DNA from: an uncultured Bacteroidales bacterium
GTDB lineage: Bacteria > Bacteroidota > Bacteroidia > Bacteroidales > Bacteroidaceae
Direction of reading: 5' to 3'
DNA length: 64,000 bases
Assembly (NCBI GenBank): GCA_902775975.1
Contig: CACYOC010000003.1
Span: forward strand, 1-64,000
Numbering within the stretch: the stretch's first letter is position 1; each line of letters opens with the position of its first letter. Shown here piece after piece: positions 24,239 to 31,675 of the stretch. The translations under genes and the position numbers were made by a program. Under the pieces are notes generated by a model. It had not been told where the DNA came from and made no database searches. It was given only the letters and a program-made list of their open reading frames with translations.

Positions 24239-25126
24239 ATGAATCAGAAACGCTATGTTGTAGGGCTCGGCGAAGCCCTGTGGGACATGCTGCCCGACGG
24301 AAAGAAACTGGGTGGCGCACCTGCCAATTTCGCTTACCATGCAGGACAATTCGGACTGAACACCATCGCCATCAGCGCACTCGGTGAAGACGCACTGGCT
24401 GAAGAAACCATCGCAGCACTGGAGAAAAACGGACTGCACTACCTCATGCCCCGCGTGCCCTATCCTACCGGAACGGTGCTTGTAACGCTGTCATCAGACG
24501 GCATTCCCACCTACGAAATCAAGGAGAACGTGGCTTGGGACAACATTCCCTATACGCAAGAGATAGCAGAAATCGCCAAAAACTGCCGCGCCGTCTGCTT
24601 CGGCTCACTGGCACAGCGCAACGTCACCTCGTGGGCTACCATCCGCCAGTTCCTCGACGATACCCCTGCCGACTGCCTGAAAATCTTCGATATCAACCTG
24701 CGCCAGCAGTTCTTCACCAAGAACGTCATCGAAGAGTCTCTGAAGCGCTGTGACGTACTGAAGATCAACGATGAGGAGGTGGTGACCTTCAGTCATCTCT
24801 TCGGCTACGAGGGTCTCGACATGCGCGAGACGTGCCAGAAGATTCTCACCACTTACCACTTGCAGATGCTCGTGCTCACCTGTGGTACCAACGGCTCGTA
24901 CGTCTTCACGCCCACCATCACCTCGTTCCAGGACACTCCGAAGGTAGAGGTGGCTGATACCGTCGGTGCCGGCGACTCCTTCACGGGTTCTTTCTGCGCC
25001 GCCATCCTCAACGGCAAGAGCATCGAGGAGGCTCACAAGATTGCTGTCAGCGTATCGGCATACGTCTGCACGCAGAACGGTGCCATGCCGAAATATCCTG
25101 CAGAGCTCGTGGCTAAGGTCAAGTAG
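24239..25126 (+). CDS. Fructokinase (PfkB/ribokinase family)
   Basis: 295 residues. The N-terminal GEALWDMLPDGKKLGGAPANFAYH and the C-terminal signature DTVGAGDSFTGSF (catalytic Asp near 246) identify a PfkB sugar kinase. The GGAPxNFA pattern is typical of fructokinases. It would phosphorylate fructose from ATP after import, closing the pathway fructan to oligosaccharide to fructose to fructose phosphate. It is the last gene of the second operon and is followed by a terminator. No transcription factor for the locus is present in the window. Confidence 0.93.
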   Translation: MNQKRYVVGLGEALWDMLPDGKKLGGAPANFAYHAGQFGLNTIAISALGEDALAEETIAALEKNGLHYLMPRVPYPTGTVLVTLSSDGIPTYEIKENVAWDNIPYTQEIAEIAKNCRAVCFGSLAQRNVTSWATIRQFLDDTPADCLKIFDINLRQQFFTKNVIEESLKRCDVLKINDEEVVTFSHLFGYEGLDMRETCQKILTTYHLQMLVLTCGTNGSYVFTPTITSFQDTPKVEVADTVGAGDSFTGSFCAAILNGKSIEEAHKIAVSVSAYVCTQNGAMPKYPAELVAKVK

Positions 25127-25151
25127 TGTTGACGATATCACATTAAGAAAT

Positions 25152-25183
25152 AGGTGGAAATCCAACGGGATCTCCACCTTTTT
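25152..25183 (+). terminator. Terminator after the fructokinase gene
   Basis: Stem AGGTGGA / TCCACCT with an inner TCC/GGA pairing, then TTTTT. It separates the fructan operon from the convergent nuclease gene. Confidence 0.9.
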
Positions 25184-25206
25184 CTATGTTTAGAGGTTGC
25201 TCCTTT

Positions 25207-26817
25207 TTACTTCACAACAAACTTGCGACCGTTCTTGATGTAGATGCCTGGCACAAGGTCGGAGGCATTCATCTGGACACCCATCAGGTTGTAGATGCGG
25301 TCGTCGTCGTAGCGCTGCGCCTTCATCTGCTCGATGCCTGAAGGATTGGCAACGGTGACCTTTACGTTGCTGAGAGACAGATAATAATTGGTGGTCGTCT
25401 TTGTTCCGGAATTGTATTTGGACTGTACATATTCTGAGGTAAACAGCACCTCATCCTCTTCACCGGTCCACACGTTGTCGTTCAGTGTTCCTACGAAAGC
25501 CTTTAGCTTCTTGTCCGCATGGTTGCTCTCGCCTAACGTGAACTCTATTTTAGTAATCTTGTTGTTGTGGGCATTGAACTTCAATGTATTATAATTATAC
25601 ATACGAATCAAATCGGCATCAGCATAGAGATACCTGCCGTAAATGCCATAGTTAAAAGTGATATCTACATGGTTTTGACTAACTGTCAGCGGAGTGCGGT
25701 CGAAATATTCGCGCAGATTGTCATACTGTGTCCAATCCTTGCCTGCATTTGTCAGTTCTTCCTTGTAGGCTTCTGACGGATGCCAGTCCACACCAAACGT
25801 TGTCTTGTTGAGCGCTACCTCGCAGTTGTCAGAAGTAGGTTCGGCTTCAGGCAATTCTCCGCCATAGTCGAAGGCAACGTCCTTCTTTTCGCCCCAAATA
25901 TAGTCCTCCAGTCCCGGATAATCCACAAAGGGATTTCGGTTGCCCTGCATTTTGTATATGGCTTCGTTGCGGTCAATCTCTTTCTGGCTGACGGGGTCGT
26001 CTTTCGCCCATTTCATCAACATGTCGAATGCCCAGGGAGCAAAAGGCTGATAGGGATCGTCATCTTCTAAGTTGAACATATCGCCTGTCCATGTGCCACA
26101 GTGATCGCCAATACCAGCGTCCGTACTGCTCCAGGTAGGCTGCTTCTTCTCGTAGGCAGTCACCATATAGAAGTAGATACGTGCCAGGTCGCCTTTATAC
26201 ATGTCGTTGGGTTCAAATACAGTACCTACATAATCCCCGTAGGTGTTAAGACCGAGTTTGGAAAAGTCCTCTTCTGACTTGTAACCAGTCTTGTTCTTTC
26301 CGTCCAACTTATAATTCTCGCCAGTGGTCTCACCGTAGGGATTGTTGCTTCGCTTGTTGTTGACCTTACCCTCGGCAGGAATCAGGTGAGTCAGGTCGGA
26401 ATAATGTGGCCAGATGTCCTTATAGGTAAAACTGGTTCCGCTCTTGGCTACGGGGTTAAACCAGCTCTTAGGCATGGAGTGTTCGCGCTGGAAACCCTTG
26501 ACACCCTCAGGATCGCTGGCACTGCCATTGCGATGCAGATTGGTATAAATGGAATAGGCCGATTTACAGGAATACATGTCCCAAATAATGGGAACGGTGT
26601 CCGTAGGTATTGCATCAGAGTAACGATAGGCAGTCCAGAGGGAGTCGTAGTCCATGACAGAGGGGGTATTGATGATTTGATACATAGCCGTCTTCAACTC
26701 ACGACCCTTCTTGCCGTTCGCCTTCTGATAGTAGGTTCCCGTTCCGTGGGGAGCCTGAGCCCATGACACCATAGCAGCCATGAGCAGCAAAGCAGTGGAT
26801 AATCTTCTTAGTTTCAT
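25207..26817 (-). CDS. Secreted endonuclease I family nuclease with C-terminal tag
   Basis: 536 residues with a signal peptide (1-20, ending SWAQA). The endonuclease I domain (about 35-310) shows REHSMPKSWF and SDLTHLIPAEGKVNNKRSNN, which contain the His-metal type active site that cleaves DNA and RNA nonspecifically. A second part (about 330-500) is beta-rich with no clear family. The last residues, PGIYIKNGRKFVVK, match the tag of other secreted proteins in this window. The likely role is to degrade extracellular nucleic acid for nutrients. It has its own promoter (TAACTTTG, 26847-26854, minus strand) divergent from ruvB. Confidence 0.88.
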   Translation of the reverse strand: MKLRRLSTALLLMAAMVSWAQAPHGTGTYYQKANGKKGRELKTAMYQIINTPSVMDYDSLWTAYRYSDAIPTDTVPIIWDMYSCKSAYSIYTNLHRNGSASDPEGVKGFQREHSMPKSWFNPVAKSGTSFTYKDIWPHYSDLTHLIPAEGKVNNKRSNNPYGETTGENYKLDGKNKTGYKSEEDFSKLGLNTYGDYVGTVFEPNDMYKGDLARIYFYMVTAYEKKQPTWSSTDAGIGDHCGTWTGDMFNLEDDDPYQPFAPWAFDMLMKWAKDDPVSQKEIDRNEAIYKMQGNRNPFVDYPGLEDYIWGEKKDVAFDYGGELPEAEPTSDNCEVALNKTTFGVDWHPSEAYKEELTNAGKDWTQYDNLREYFDRTPLTVSQNHVDITFNYGIYGRYLYADADLIRMYNYNTLKFNAHNNKITKIEFTLGESNHADKKLKAFVGTLNDNVWTGEEDEVLFTSEYVQSKYNSGTKTTTNYYLSLSNVKVTVANPSGIEQMKAQRYDDDRIYNLMGVQMNASDLVPGIYIKNGRKFVVK

Positions 26818-26846
26818 ACGTATTAGATAGTAAATGTTTTCGGCTG

Positions 26847-26925
26847 CAAAGTTAGTACAAACCGAGCGAATTGCAAAATAAATTTGGTTTTTATTTTGTT
26901 TTTTGTTTCGTTTGCAGTAACTTTG
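26847..26925. promoter_or_regulatory. Divergent promoters for the nuclease gene (-) and ruvB (+)
   Basis: Minus-strand TAACTTTG at 26847-26854 (TTTG 19 bases upstream) and plus-strand TAACTTTG at 26918-26925. The ruvB box ends only five bases before the ruvB start codon at 26931, so its mRNA is probably leaderless or nearly so. Confidence 0.75.
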
Positions 26926-26930
26926 CAGGC

Positions 26931-27965
26931 ATGAACGAAGATTTTGACATCAGACAAGAGCAGTTATCGTCGAGCGAAAGGGAGTTTGAGAACGCCCTGC
27001 GACCGCTGGCATTCCACGACTTCAGCGGACAGCAGCAGGTAGTGGAAAACCTCGAGGTGTTCGTGGAAGCTGCCAAATATCGCGGAGAACCCTTGGACCA
27101 CGTGCTGCTGCACGGACCTCCCGGATTGGGAAAGACGACGCTGTCGAACATCATTGCCAACGAGCTGGGCGTGGGCTTTAAGATTACCAGCGGACCGGTG
27201 CTCGACAAGCCTGGAGACCTGGCAGGCATCCTGACGTCATTGGAGAAGAACGACGTATTGTTCATCGACGAGATTCACCGCCTGTCACCCGTTGTAGAGG
27301 AGTATCTCTACTCCGCCATGGAGGACTACCGCATCGACATCATGATTGACAAGGGTCCCTCGGCACGCTCCATACAGATTGACCTGAACCCGTTTACGCT
27401 CGTGGGTGCTACGACACGTAGCGGACTGCTGACAGCACCGCTGCGCGCCCGCTTCGGCATTAACATGCACCTGCAATACTACCAGCCTGAGACGCTGCAG
27501 AAGATTATCGAGCGCTCGGCAGGTATTCTGCGAGTACCCATCACGGAAGACGCCGCAGCAGAAATCGCCCGCCGTTCCCGTGGCACGCCCCGTATTGCCA
27601 ACGCACTGCTGCGCCGTGTTCGCGACTTTGCCCAAGTGAAGGGCTCGGGCAAGATTGACACCAGCATCACGAAGATAGCGCTGACGGCGTTGAACATCGA
27701 TCAGTACGGACTGGACGAGATAGACAACCGCATCTTGCTGACGATTATCGACAAGTTCCGCGGCGGACCGGTGGGCATCACTACCATCGCTACGGCGATA
27801 GGCGAGGACAGCGGCACCCTGGAAGAGGTCTATGAGCCCTTCCTCATCATGGAGGGCTTCATCAAGCGCACACCGCGAGGACGCATGGTGACGGAGTTGG
27901 CTTACCGCCACTTCGGGCGCAATCCCTATACTGGCAACATCATGGAACCAGGACTTTTTGAATAG
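26931..27965 (+). CDS. ruvB: Holliday junction DNA helicase RuvB
   Basis: 344 residues from the ATG at 26931. An earlier in-frame ATG at 26871 would lie upstream of the promoter box and gives a non-family N-terminus, so it is rejected. Walker [10 protein letters not shown] starts at residue 62, Walker B is DEIHRL, and sensor/arginine-finger segments read [19 protein letters not shown]. The winged-helix end has the family [16 protein letters not shown]. RuvB forms hexamers that drive branch migration with RuvA in recombination repair. Length and motifs are normal. The stop codon touches a palindromic repeat that continues to the next gene. Confidence 0.98.
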   Translation: MNEDFDIRQEQLSSSEREFENALRPLAFHDFSGQQQVVENLEVFVEAAKYRGEPLDHVLLHGPPGLGKTTLSNIIANELGVGFKITSGPVLDKPGDLAGILTSLEKNDVLFIDEIHRLSPVVEEYLYSAMEDYRIDIMIDKGPSARSIQIDLNPFTLVGATTRSGLLTAPLRARFGINMHLQYYQPETLQKIIERSAGILRVPITEDAAAEIARRSRGTPRIANALLRRVRDFAQVKGSGKIDTSITKIALTALNIDQYGLDEIDNRILLTIIDKFRGGPVGITTIATAIGEDSGTLEEVYEPFLIMEGFIKRTPRGRMVTELAYRHFGRNPYTGNIMEPGLFE

Positions 27966-28078
27966 CCCACCCCTGCCCTCCCCAAGGGAGGGGGAGCTAA
28001 AATAACAACGAATAAAAACAATCATGAGCGATAACAACACATACAAAACTCCCTCCCTTGGGGAGGGCAGGGGTGGGC
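27965..28078. repeat. Perfect 28-bp inverted repeat of the GC-rich palindrome, spanning the coaD start
   Basis: 27965-27992 (GCCCACCCCTGCCCTCCCCA...) is the exact reverse complement of 28051-28078 (...GGGGAGGGCAGGGGTGGGC). Each arm also holds a CCCTCCCTTGGGGAGGG palindrome. The 58 bases between carry the coaD start codon and its first nine codons. Confidence 0.95.
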
Positions 28079-28545
28079 AAACAGGAGTCTTCGTGGGAAG
28101 CTTCAATCCCTTTACTGTAGGTCACTATTCCATCGTGACGAGAGCCCTACCCCTCTTCGACCGCCTGGTCATCGGAGTGGTGGGCGACCAGGTGCATAAG
28201 CCCGACATGCCCAGTGCCGAAGAGCGCGTCCGCGTCATCAGCGAACTCTATGCCAACGAGCCGCGCATCGAGGTAAAGCCCTACTACGGACTGGCGATAG
28301 AGTTTGCGCAACAGGAGGGTGCCCGCTTTATTGTCAAGGGAGTGCGCTCCACCAAGGATTTCGAGTACGAGCGGGAACAGGCAGACGTGAACCGCCAGCT
28401 GAGCGGCGTAGAGACCATCCTGCTCTACAGTGAACCTCAGTATAGCAGCATCAGCAGCACGATGGTGCGCGAACTGCAGCACTTCGGCGTCGATGTCAGT
28501 GCCTTCCTTCCCCATAAGCCCTATAAGCCCTATAAGACCCATTAG
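28024..28545 (+). CDS. coaD: Phosphopantetheine adenylyltransferase
   Basis: 173 residues. The family body begins at GVFVGSFNPFTVGHYSI (about 21-37), which carries the nucleotide-binding GxFxPxTxGH signature, and continues with VRSTKDFEYEREQADVNRQL and SSISSTMVREL. It makes dephospho-CoA from 4'-phosphopantetheine and ATP. About 19 residues at the N-terminus (MSDNNTYKTPSLGEGRGGQ) are not family sequence; they are translated from a palindromic repeat, which now supplies the start codon. The C-terminal KPYKPYKTH comes from a nine-base tandem repeat that runs to 28567. Both ends of the gene have thus been rewritten by repeats while the enzyme core is intact. Confidence 0.92.
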   Translation: MSDNNTYKTPSLGEGRGGQTGVFVGSFNPFTVGHYSIVTRALPLFDRLVIGVVGDQVHKPDMPSAEERVRVISELYANEPRIEVKPYYGLAIEFAQQEGARFIVKGVRSTKDFEYEREQADVNRQLSGVETILLYSEPQYSSISSTMVRELQHFGVDVSAFLPHKPYKPYKTH

Positions 28546-28567
28546 CCCCATAAGACCCATTAGCCCC
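28510..28567. repeat. Nine-base tandem repeats (CCCTATAAG/CCCATTAGC type)
   Basis: About six units between the end of coaD and the ybeY start, encoding the KPYKPYK tail of CoaD. The start codon of ybeY (28568) follows immediately. Confidence 0.9.
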
Positions 28568-28978
28568 ATGATTACCTATTCTTCAGAAAACGTCAAGTTC
28601 CCCAATATCAAGCGCCGCGAGACCACAGCATGGATTCGTCGCGTAGCTGCCACCTACGGCAAGAAGGTAGGCGAGGTAGGCTATCTGTTCTGCAACGACG
28701 AGCATATCCTCAGCGTCAACCGCGAGTACTTAGGCCACGACTACTATACGGACATCATCACCTTCGACTACGACGAAGGCAATGTGCTCAACGGCGACCT
28801 CGTCATCTCGTTAGATACCGTGCGCAGCAATGCAGAACTCTTCGGCAAGGACTACGACGAGGAACTGCACCGCGTCATCATCCACGGCATCCTGCACCTT
28901 TGCGGCATCAACGACAAGGGACCCGGAGAACGCGAACTGATGGAAGCTGCCGAAAACAAGGCCTTAGCACTTCGTTAA
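28568..28978 (+). CDS. ybeY: Endoribonuclease YbeY (rRNA maturation factor)
   Basis: 136 residues from the ATG at 28568; a longer in-frame opening to 28430 overlaps coaD and repeat DNA. Family features are GYLFCNDEHILSVNREYLGHDYYTDIITF and the metal site HGILHLCGINDKGPGE. The third ligand, usually His in GxDH, is not histidine here; I recall that Bacteroidetes members commonly have D/K in this place. YbeY processes 16S rRNA 3' ends and takes part in ribosome quality control. It probably shares an operon with ruvB and coaD. Its last 15 bases overlap the convergent LOG-family gene. Confidence 0.93.
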   Translation: MITYSSENVKFPNIKRRETTAWIRRVAATYGKKVGEVGYLFCNDEHILSVNREYLGHDYYTDIITFDYDEGNVLNGDLVISLDTVRSNAELFGKDYDEELHRVIIHGILHLCGINDKGPGERELMEAAENKALALR

Positions 28979-29497
28979 GGCCTTCAGCTCTTCCAAGGTG
29001 TTGGCAACCTGAATATAGTCGCGCCACTGCCCACGGACAACGCCTCGCTCCTGCAGGTCGTCGAGCATGTGGATAGTAGCATTCCAGAAACCTTTCATAT
29101 TGAAGAGGATGACGCGCTTGTGATGATAGCCGATGGTATGTGATGCTGCAACGGTAAACACCTCGTCAAGTGTTCCTACCCCTCCTGGCAGGGCAACAAA
29201 CACGTCGCTCTCATCGAGCATCAGTTGTTTGCGGTCGCTCAGGTTCTGACACGTCAGCACCACGTCGTTATACTGCGACGTACGACCCGTCGCCTCCACA
29301 ATGGCTGGCACCACACCAATCGTCTGACCGCCGGCGGACTTCGCCGCACGTGCCACACACTCCATCAATCCTTGGTTGACACCTCCAAACACAATAACAT
29401 GACCCTGCTGGGCCGCCCAGCGTCCGAAGGCTTCCGTCTGTTGGAAGAAGTCAGCATCGACGCCATTATTTGCCGAACAAAAAACCCCTATCTTCAT
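28964..29497 (-). CDS. LOG-family Rossmann-fold protein (TIGR00730 type)
   Basis: 177 residues with FCSANNGVDADFF at the N-terminus, GGVNQGLM in place of the usual GGGxxGLM, and the hallmark PGGVGTLDE (about 104-112). The family includes cytokinin riboside 5'-monophosphate phosphoribohydrolases and enzymes that split nucleotide monophosphates at the N-glycosidic bond. The usual arginine/lysine after the second glycine motif is retained in SDRKQLM. It is convergent with ybeY and overlaps it by 15 bases. The substrate in bacteria of this type is not known. Confidence 0.88.
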   Translation of the reverse strand: MKIGVFCSANNGVDADFFQQTEAFGRWAAQQGHVIVFGGVNQGLMECVARAAKSAGGQTIGVVPAIVEATGRTSQYNDVVLTCQNLSDRKQLMLDESDVFVALPGGVGTLDEVFTVAASHTIGYHHKRVILFNMKGFWNATIHMLDDLQERGVVRGQWRDYIQVANTLEELKALTKC

Positions 29498-29590
29498 CTT
29501 GGCGACAAAGTTACAAATATTTTTTATTCTTTTGTTCTTTTATTCTATAATTTTTTTATTAACTTTGCAGCCGAAAGTTGTTTCAACCGC

Positions 29591-31672
29591 ATGAAAACGA
29601 ACCGTTATGCACGTCTCTTGATCCTCATTACCGCCAGTTGGGTAATGATGCTTCCCTCGTGTGACAGACAGCAGATTGCCGAGCTGAAAGGCAACAGAGC
29701 CGACAGCCTGATATTCGCTGCCGGCAGTGCCAGGGACTATGACCGCATGATGGCACTAACGGACAGCTTTGAGGTGACGGGTGACATCTCCGTTGCCGAT
29801 GCCAACCGCTGGCGCGGCTCCTACTACTATCATCACGACATGTTCCGCATGGCAGAAATATGCTACCGGAAAGTGCTGGAATGTGACATCAAGACAGAAC
29901 AAGACCAACTGAGCTATAACAAGTCGGTGCGCCGCCTGTCGGAACTGCTGCTCATCAAGGGCGACTACGAGGGTGCCCTGAAGATTGCCATTCCTGCCTT
30001 TGCGCAGATGGAAAAGACGGGCGTCGGTTCGGATTTGGACTATGCCATCCTACTCAACAATATCGGCTGTTGTCAGCTGAACTTAGGGCGTTATCAAGAA
30101 GCCGACAAGAGTTTCATGACCGCTCGCGACCACTATGCCGTTCGCTGGCAGACGGACTCCGCAAGCCGCAGTTTCCAGGAGGCGATACAGGGCACTATCT
30201 ACACCTGCTCAGCCTATCTTAAAATGCATCGTTACAAGGAATCAACCTACTGGATAGAGCATCTGAAGATGTTGATAGACCTGTTTAGCGAGAAACCCGA
30301 TGCACAGGTTAATCATTTAGACGAATTCATAGGACGCTATGAGATGATGCGCGCCATTGCCCTGCAGGGACAGAACAAACCTAAAGAGGCTCAGGAGGCT
30401 TTCAAGCGATTCAAGAAGACTGAATTTTCCAAAACTGACGACGGTCGTATCAGCGCCAACGACTATCTGGTGAAAGCCAAGCGCTTCAACGAGGCTGCCG
30501 ACAACTACCGCTCGTTGGACTCCGTGCTCCTATCGTTGGGCAAAGAGCCGTCGCTCGACAATATCCAACTGTACCTGTTGCCCAAATATTGGGCTAACAC
30601 ACGAGCAGGACGCATCGACTCTGCCAGTGTCGTAGCCGATCGGATTTTCCAAGTGTTAGACCACGCCATCACCGAACAGAAGAACAGCTCGATGGCTGAG
30701 CTTGCCACTATTTACAATACAAACGAGAAGGAGGCAGAGATAGCCCGTCAGCGTCAAAACATCTCACGCATACAGTTCATCAGCTTGCTGGCGTCGTTGG
30801 GTCTCATCGTCATCTTCCTGCTCATCTACATGATAGTGAAGCACAAAGCCGCTCAGCACTTGGAAGAGGCTCACGCCAAGCTGGAGGATGCGCACGCTCA
30901 ACTGCAAACGGCTTACGATCAACTGGAGACCACCACGAAAGCCAAGGAGCGCATCGAGAGTGAACTGCGTATTGCACGAGACATCCAGAACTCCATGGTG
31001 CCACACGTCTTCCAGCATCGTGACGACTTGGACATGTTTGCCTCGATGACACCTGCCAAAGAGGTAGGCGGCGACCTGTACGACTACTTGCTGCAGGACG
31101 ACACGCTCTATTTCTGTGTAGGCGACGTTTCTGGAAAAGGGGTGCCGGCATCGCTGTTCATGGCTCAGGCCATCCGCCTCTTCCGCACACTGTCGACACA
31201 GCGGTTGATGCCTGCCGAGATTATTGCCTATCTGAACCGTGCCCTCACCGAGAACAACGAACAAGGAATGTTCATCACGATGTTCCTCGGACTCATCGAC
31301 CTCAAGAGCGGTAGGCTGGACTTCTGCAATGCAGGCCACAATCCTCCCGTCTGCGGTATTCAGGGTAACTATCAGTTCATGAGCATGGAACCCAACGTTC
31401 CCATCGGTCTTTGGCAGGACGTGGACTTCATCGGTGAACACGCAGACAACATCAAGGGCAAGATGCTGCTGCTTTATACCGACGGACTGAACGAGGCAGA
31501 AAACCAGCAGCAGCAACAGTTTGGTGAAGAGCACCTGTTAGACATCCTCAACCATAGCGACTTCCACGGTGCTGAGGAAGTGGTAACACTCTTGGACGGT
31601 GAAATCGTCAAACATCGTAACGGCGCTGAGCCGAACGATGACCTGACGATGCTCAGCATCTTTTTTAAGTGA
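29591..31672 (+). CDS. Membrane-anchored SpoIIE-type PP2C phosphatase with TPR-like sensor region
   Basis: 693 residues from the ATG at 29591, which follows the promoter box TAACTTTG (29560-29567); the longer open frame to 29225 runs over the divergent LOG gene. The N-terminus has a lipobox-like LPSC. Residues about 30-390 are helical TPR-like repeats in the periplasm. One transmembrane segment follows (IQFISLLASLGLIVIFLLIY, about 395-417), then a coiled coil (HLEEAHAKLEDAHAQLQTAY), then a SpoIIE/PP2C phosphatase domain (450-690) with GGDLYDYL, CVGDVSGKGVPASLFMA and YTDGLNEA carrying the metal-binding aspartates. It resembles RsbU-like phosphatases of partner-switching systems, though no anti-sigma genes are nearby. 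Confidence 0.88.
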   Translation: MKTNRYARLLILITASWVMMLPSCDRQQIAELKGNRADSLIFAAGSARDYDRMMALTDSFEVTGDISVADANRWRGSYYYHHDMFRMAEICYRKVLECDIKTEQDQLSYNKSVRRLSELLLIKGDYEGALKIAIPAFAQMEKTGVGSDLDYAILLNNIGCCQLNLGRYQEADKSFMTARDHYAVRWQTDSASRSFQEAIQGTIYTCSAYLKMHRYKESTYWIEHLKMLIDLFSEKPDAQVNHLDEFIGRYEMMRAIALQGQNKPKEAQEAFKRFKKTEFSKTDDGRISANDYLVKAKRFNEAADNYRSLDSVLLSLGKEPSLDNIQLYLLPKYWANTRAGRIDSASVVADRIFQVLDHAITEQKNSSMAELATIYNTNEKEAEIARQRQNISRIQFISLLASLGLIVIFLLIYMIVKHKAAQHLEEAHAKLEDAHAQLQTAYDQLETTTKAKERIESELRIARDIQNSMVPHVFQHRDDLDMFASMTPAKEVGGDLYDYLLQDDTLYFCVGDVSGKGVPASLFMAQAIRLFRTLSTQRLMPAEIIAYLNRALTENNEQGMFITMFLGLIDLKSGRLDFCNAGHNPPVCGIQGNYQFMSMEPNVPIGLWQDVDFIGEHADNIKGKMLLLYTDGLNEAENQQQQQFGEEHLLDILNHSDFHGAEEVVTLLDGEIVKHRNGAEPNDDLTMLSIFFK

Positions 31673-31675
31673 TTC

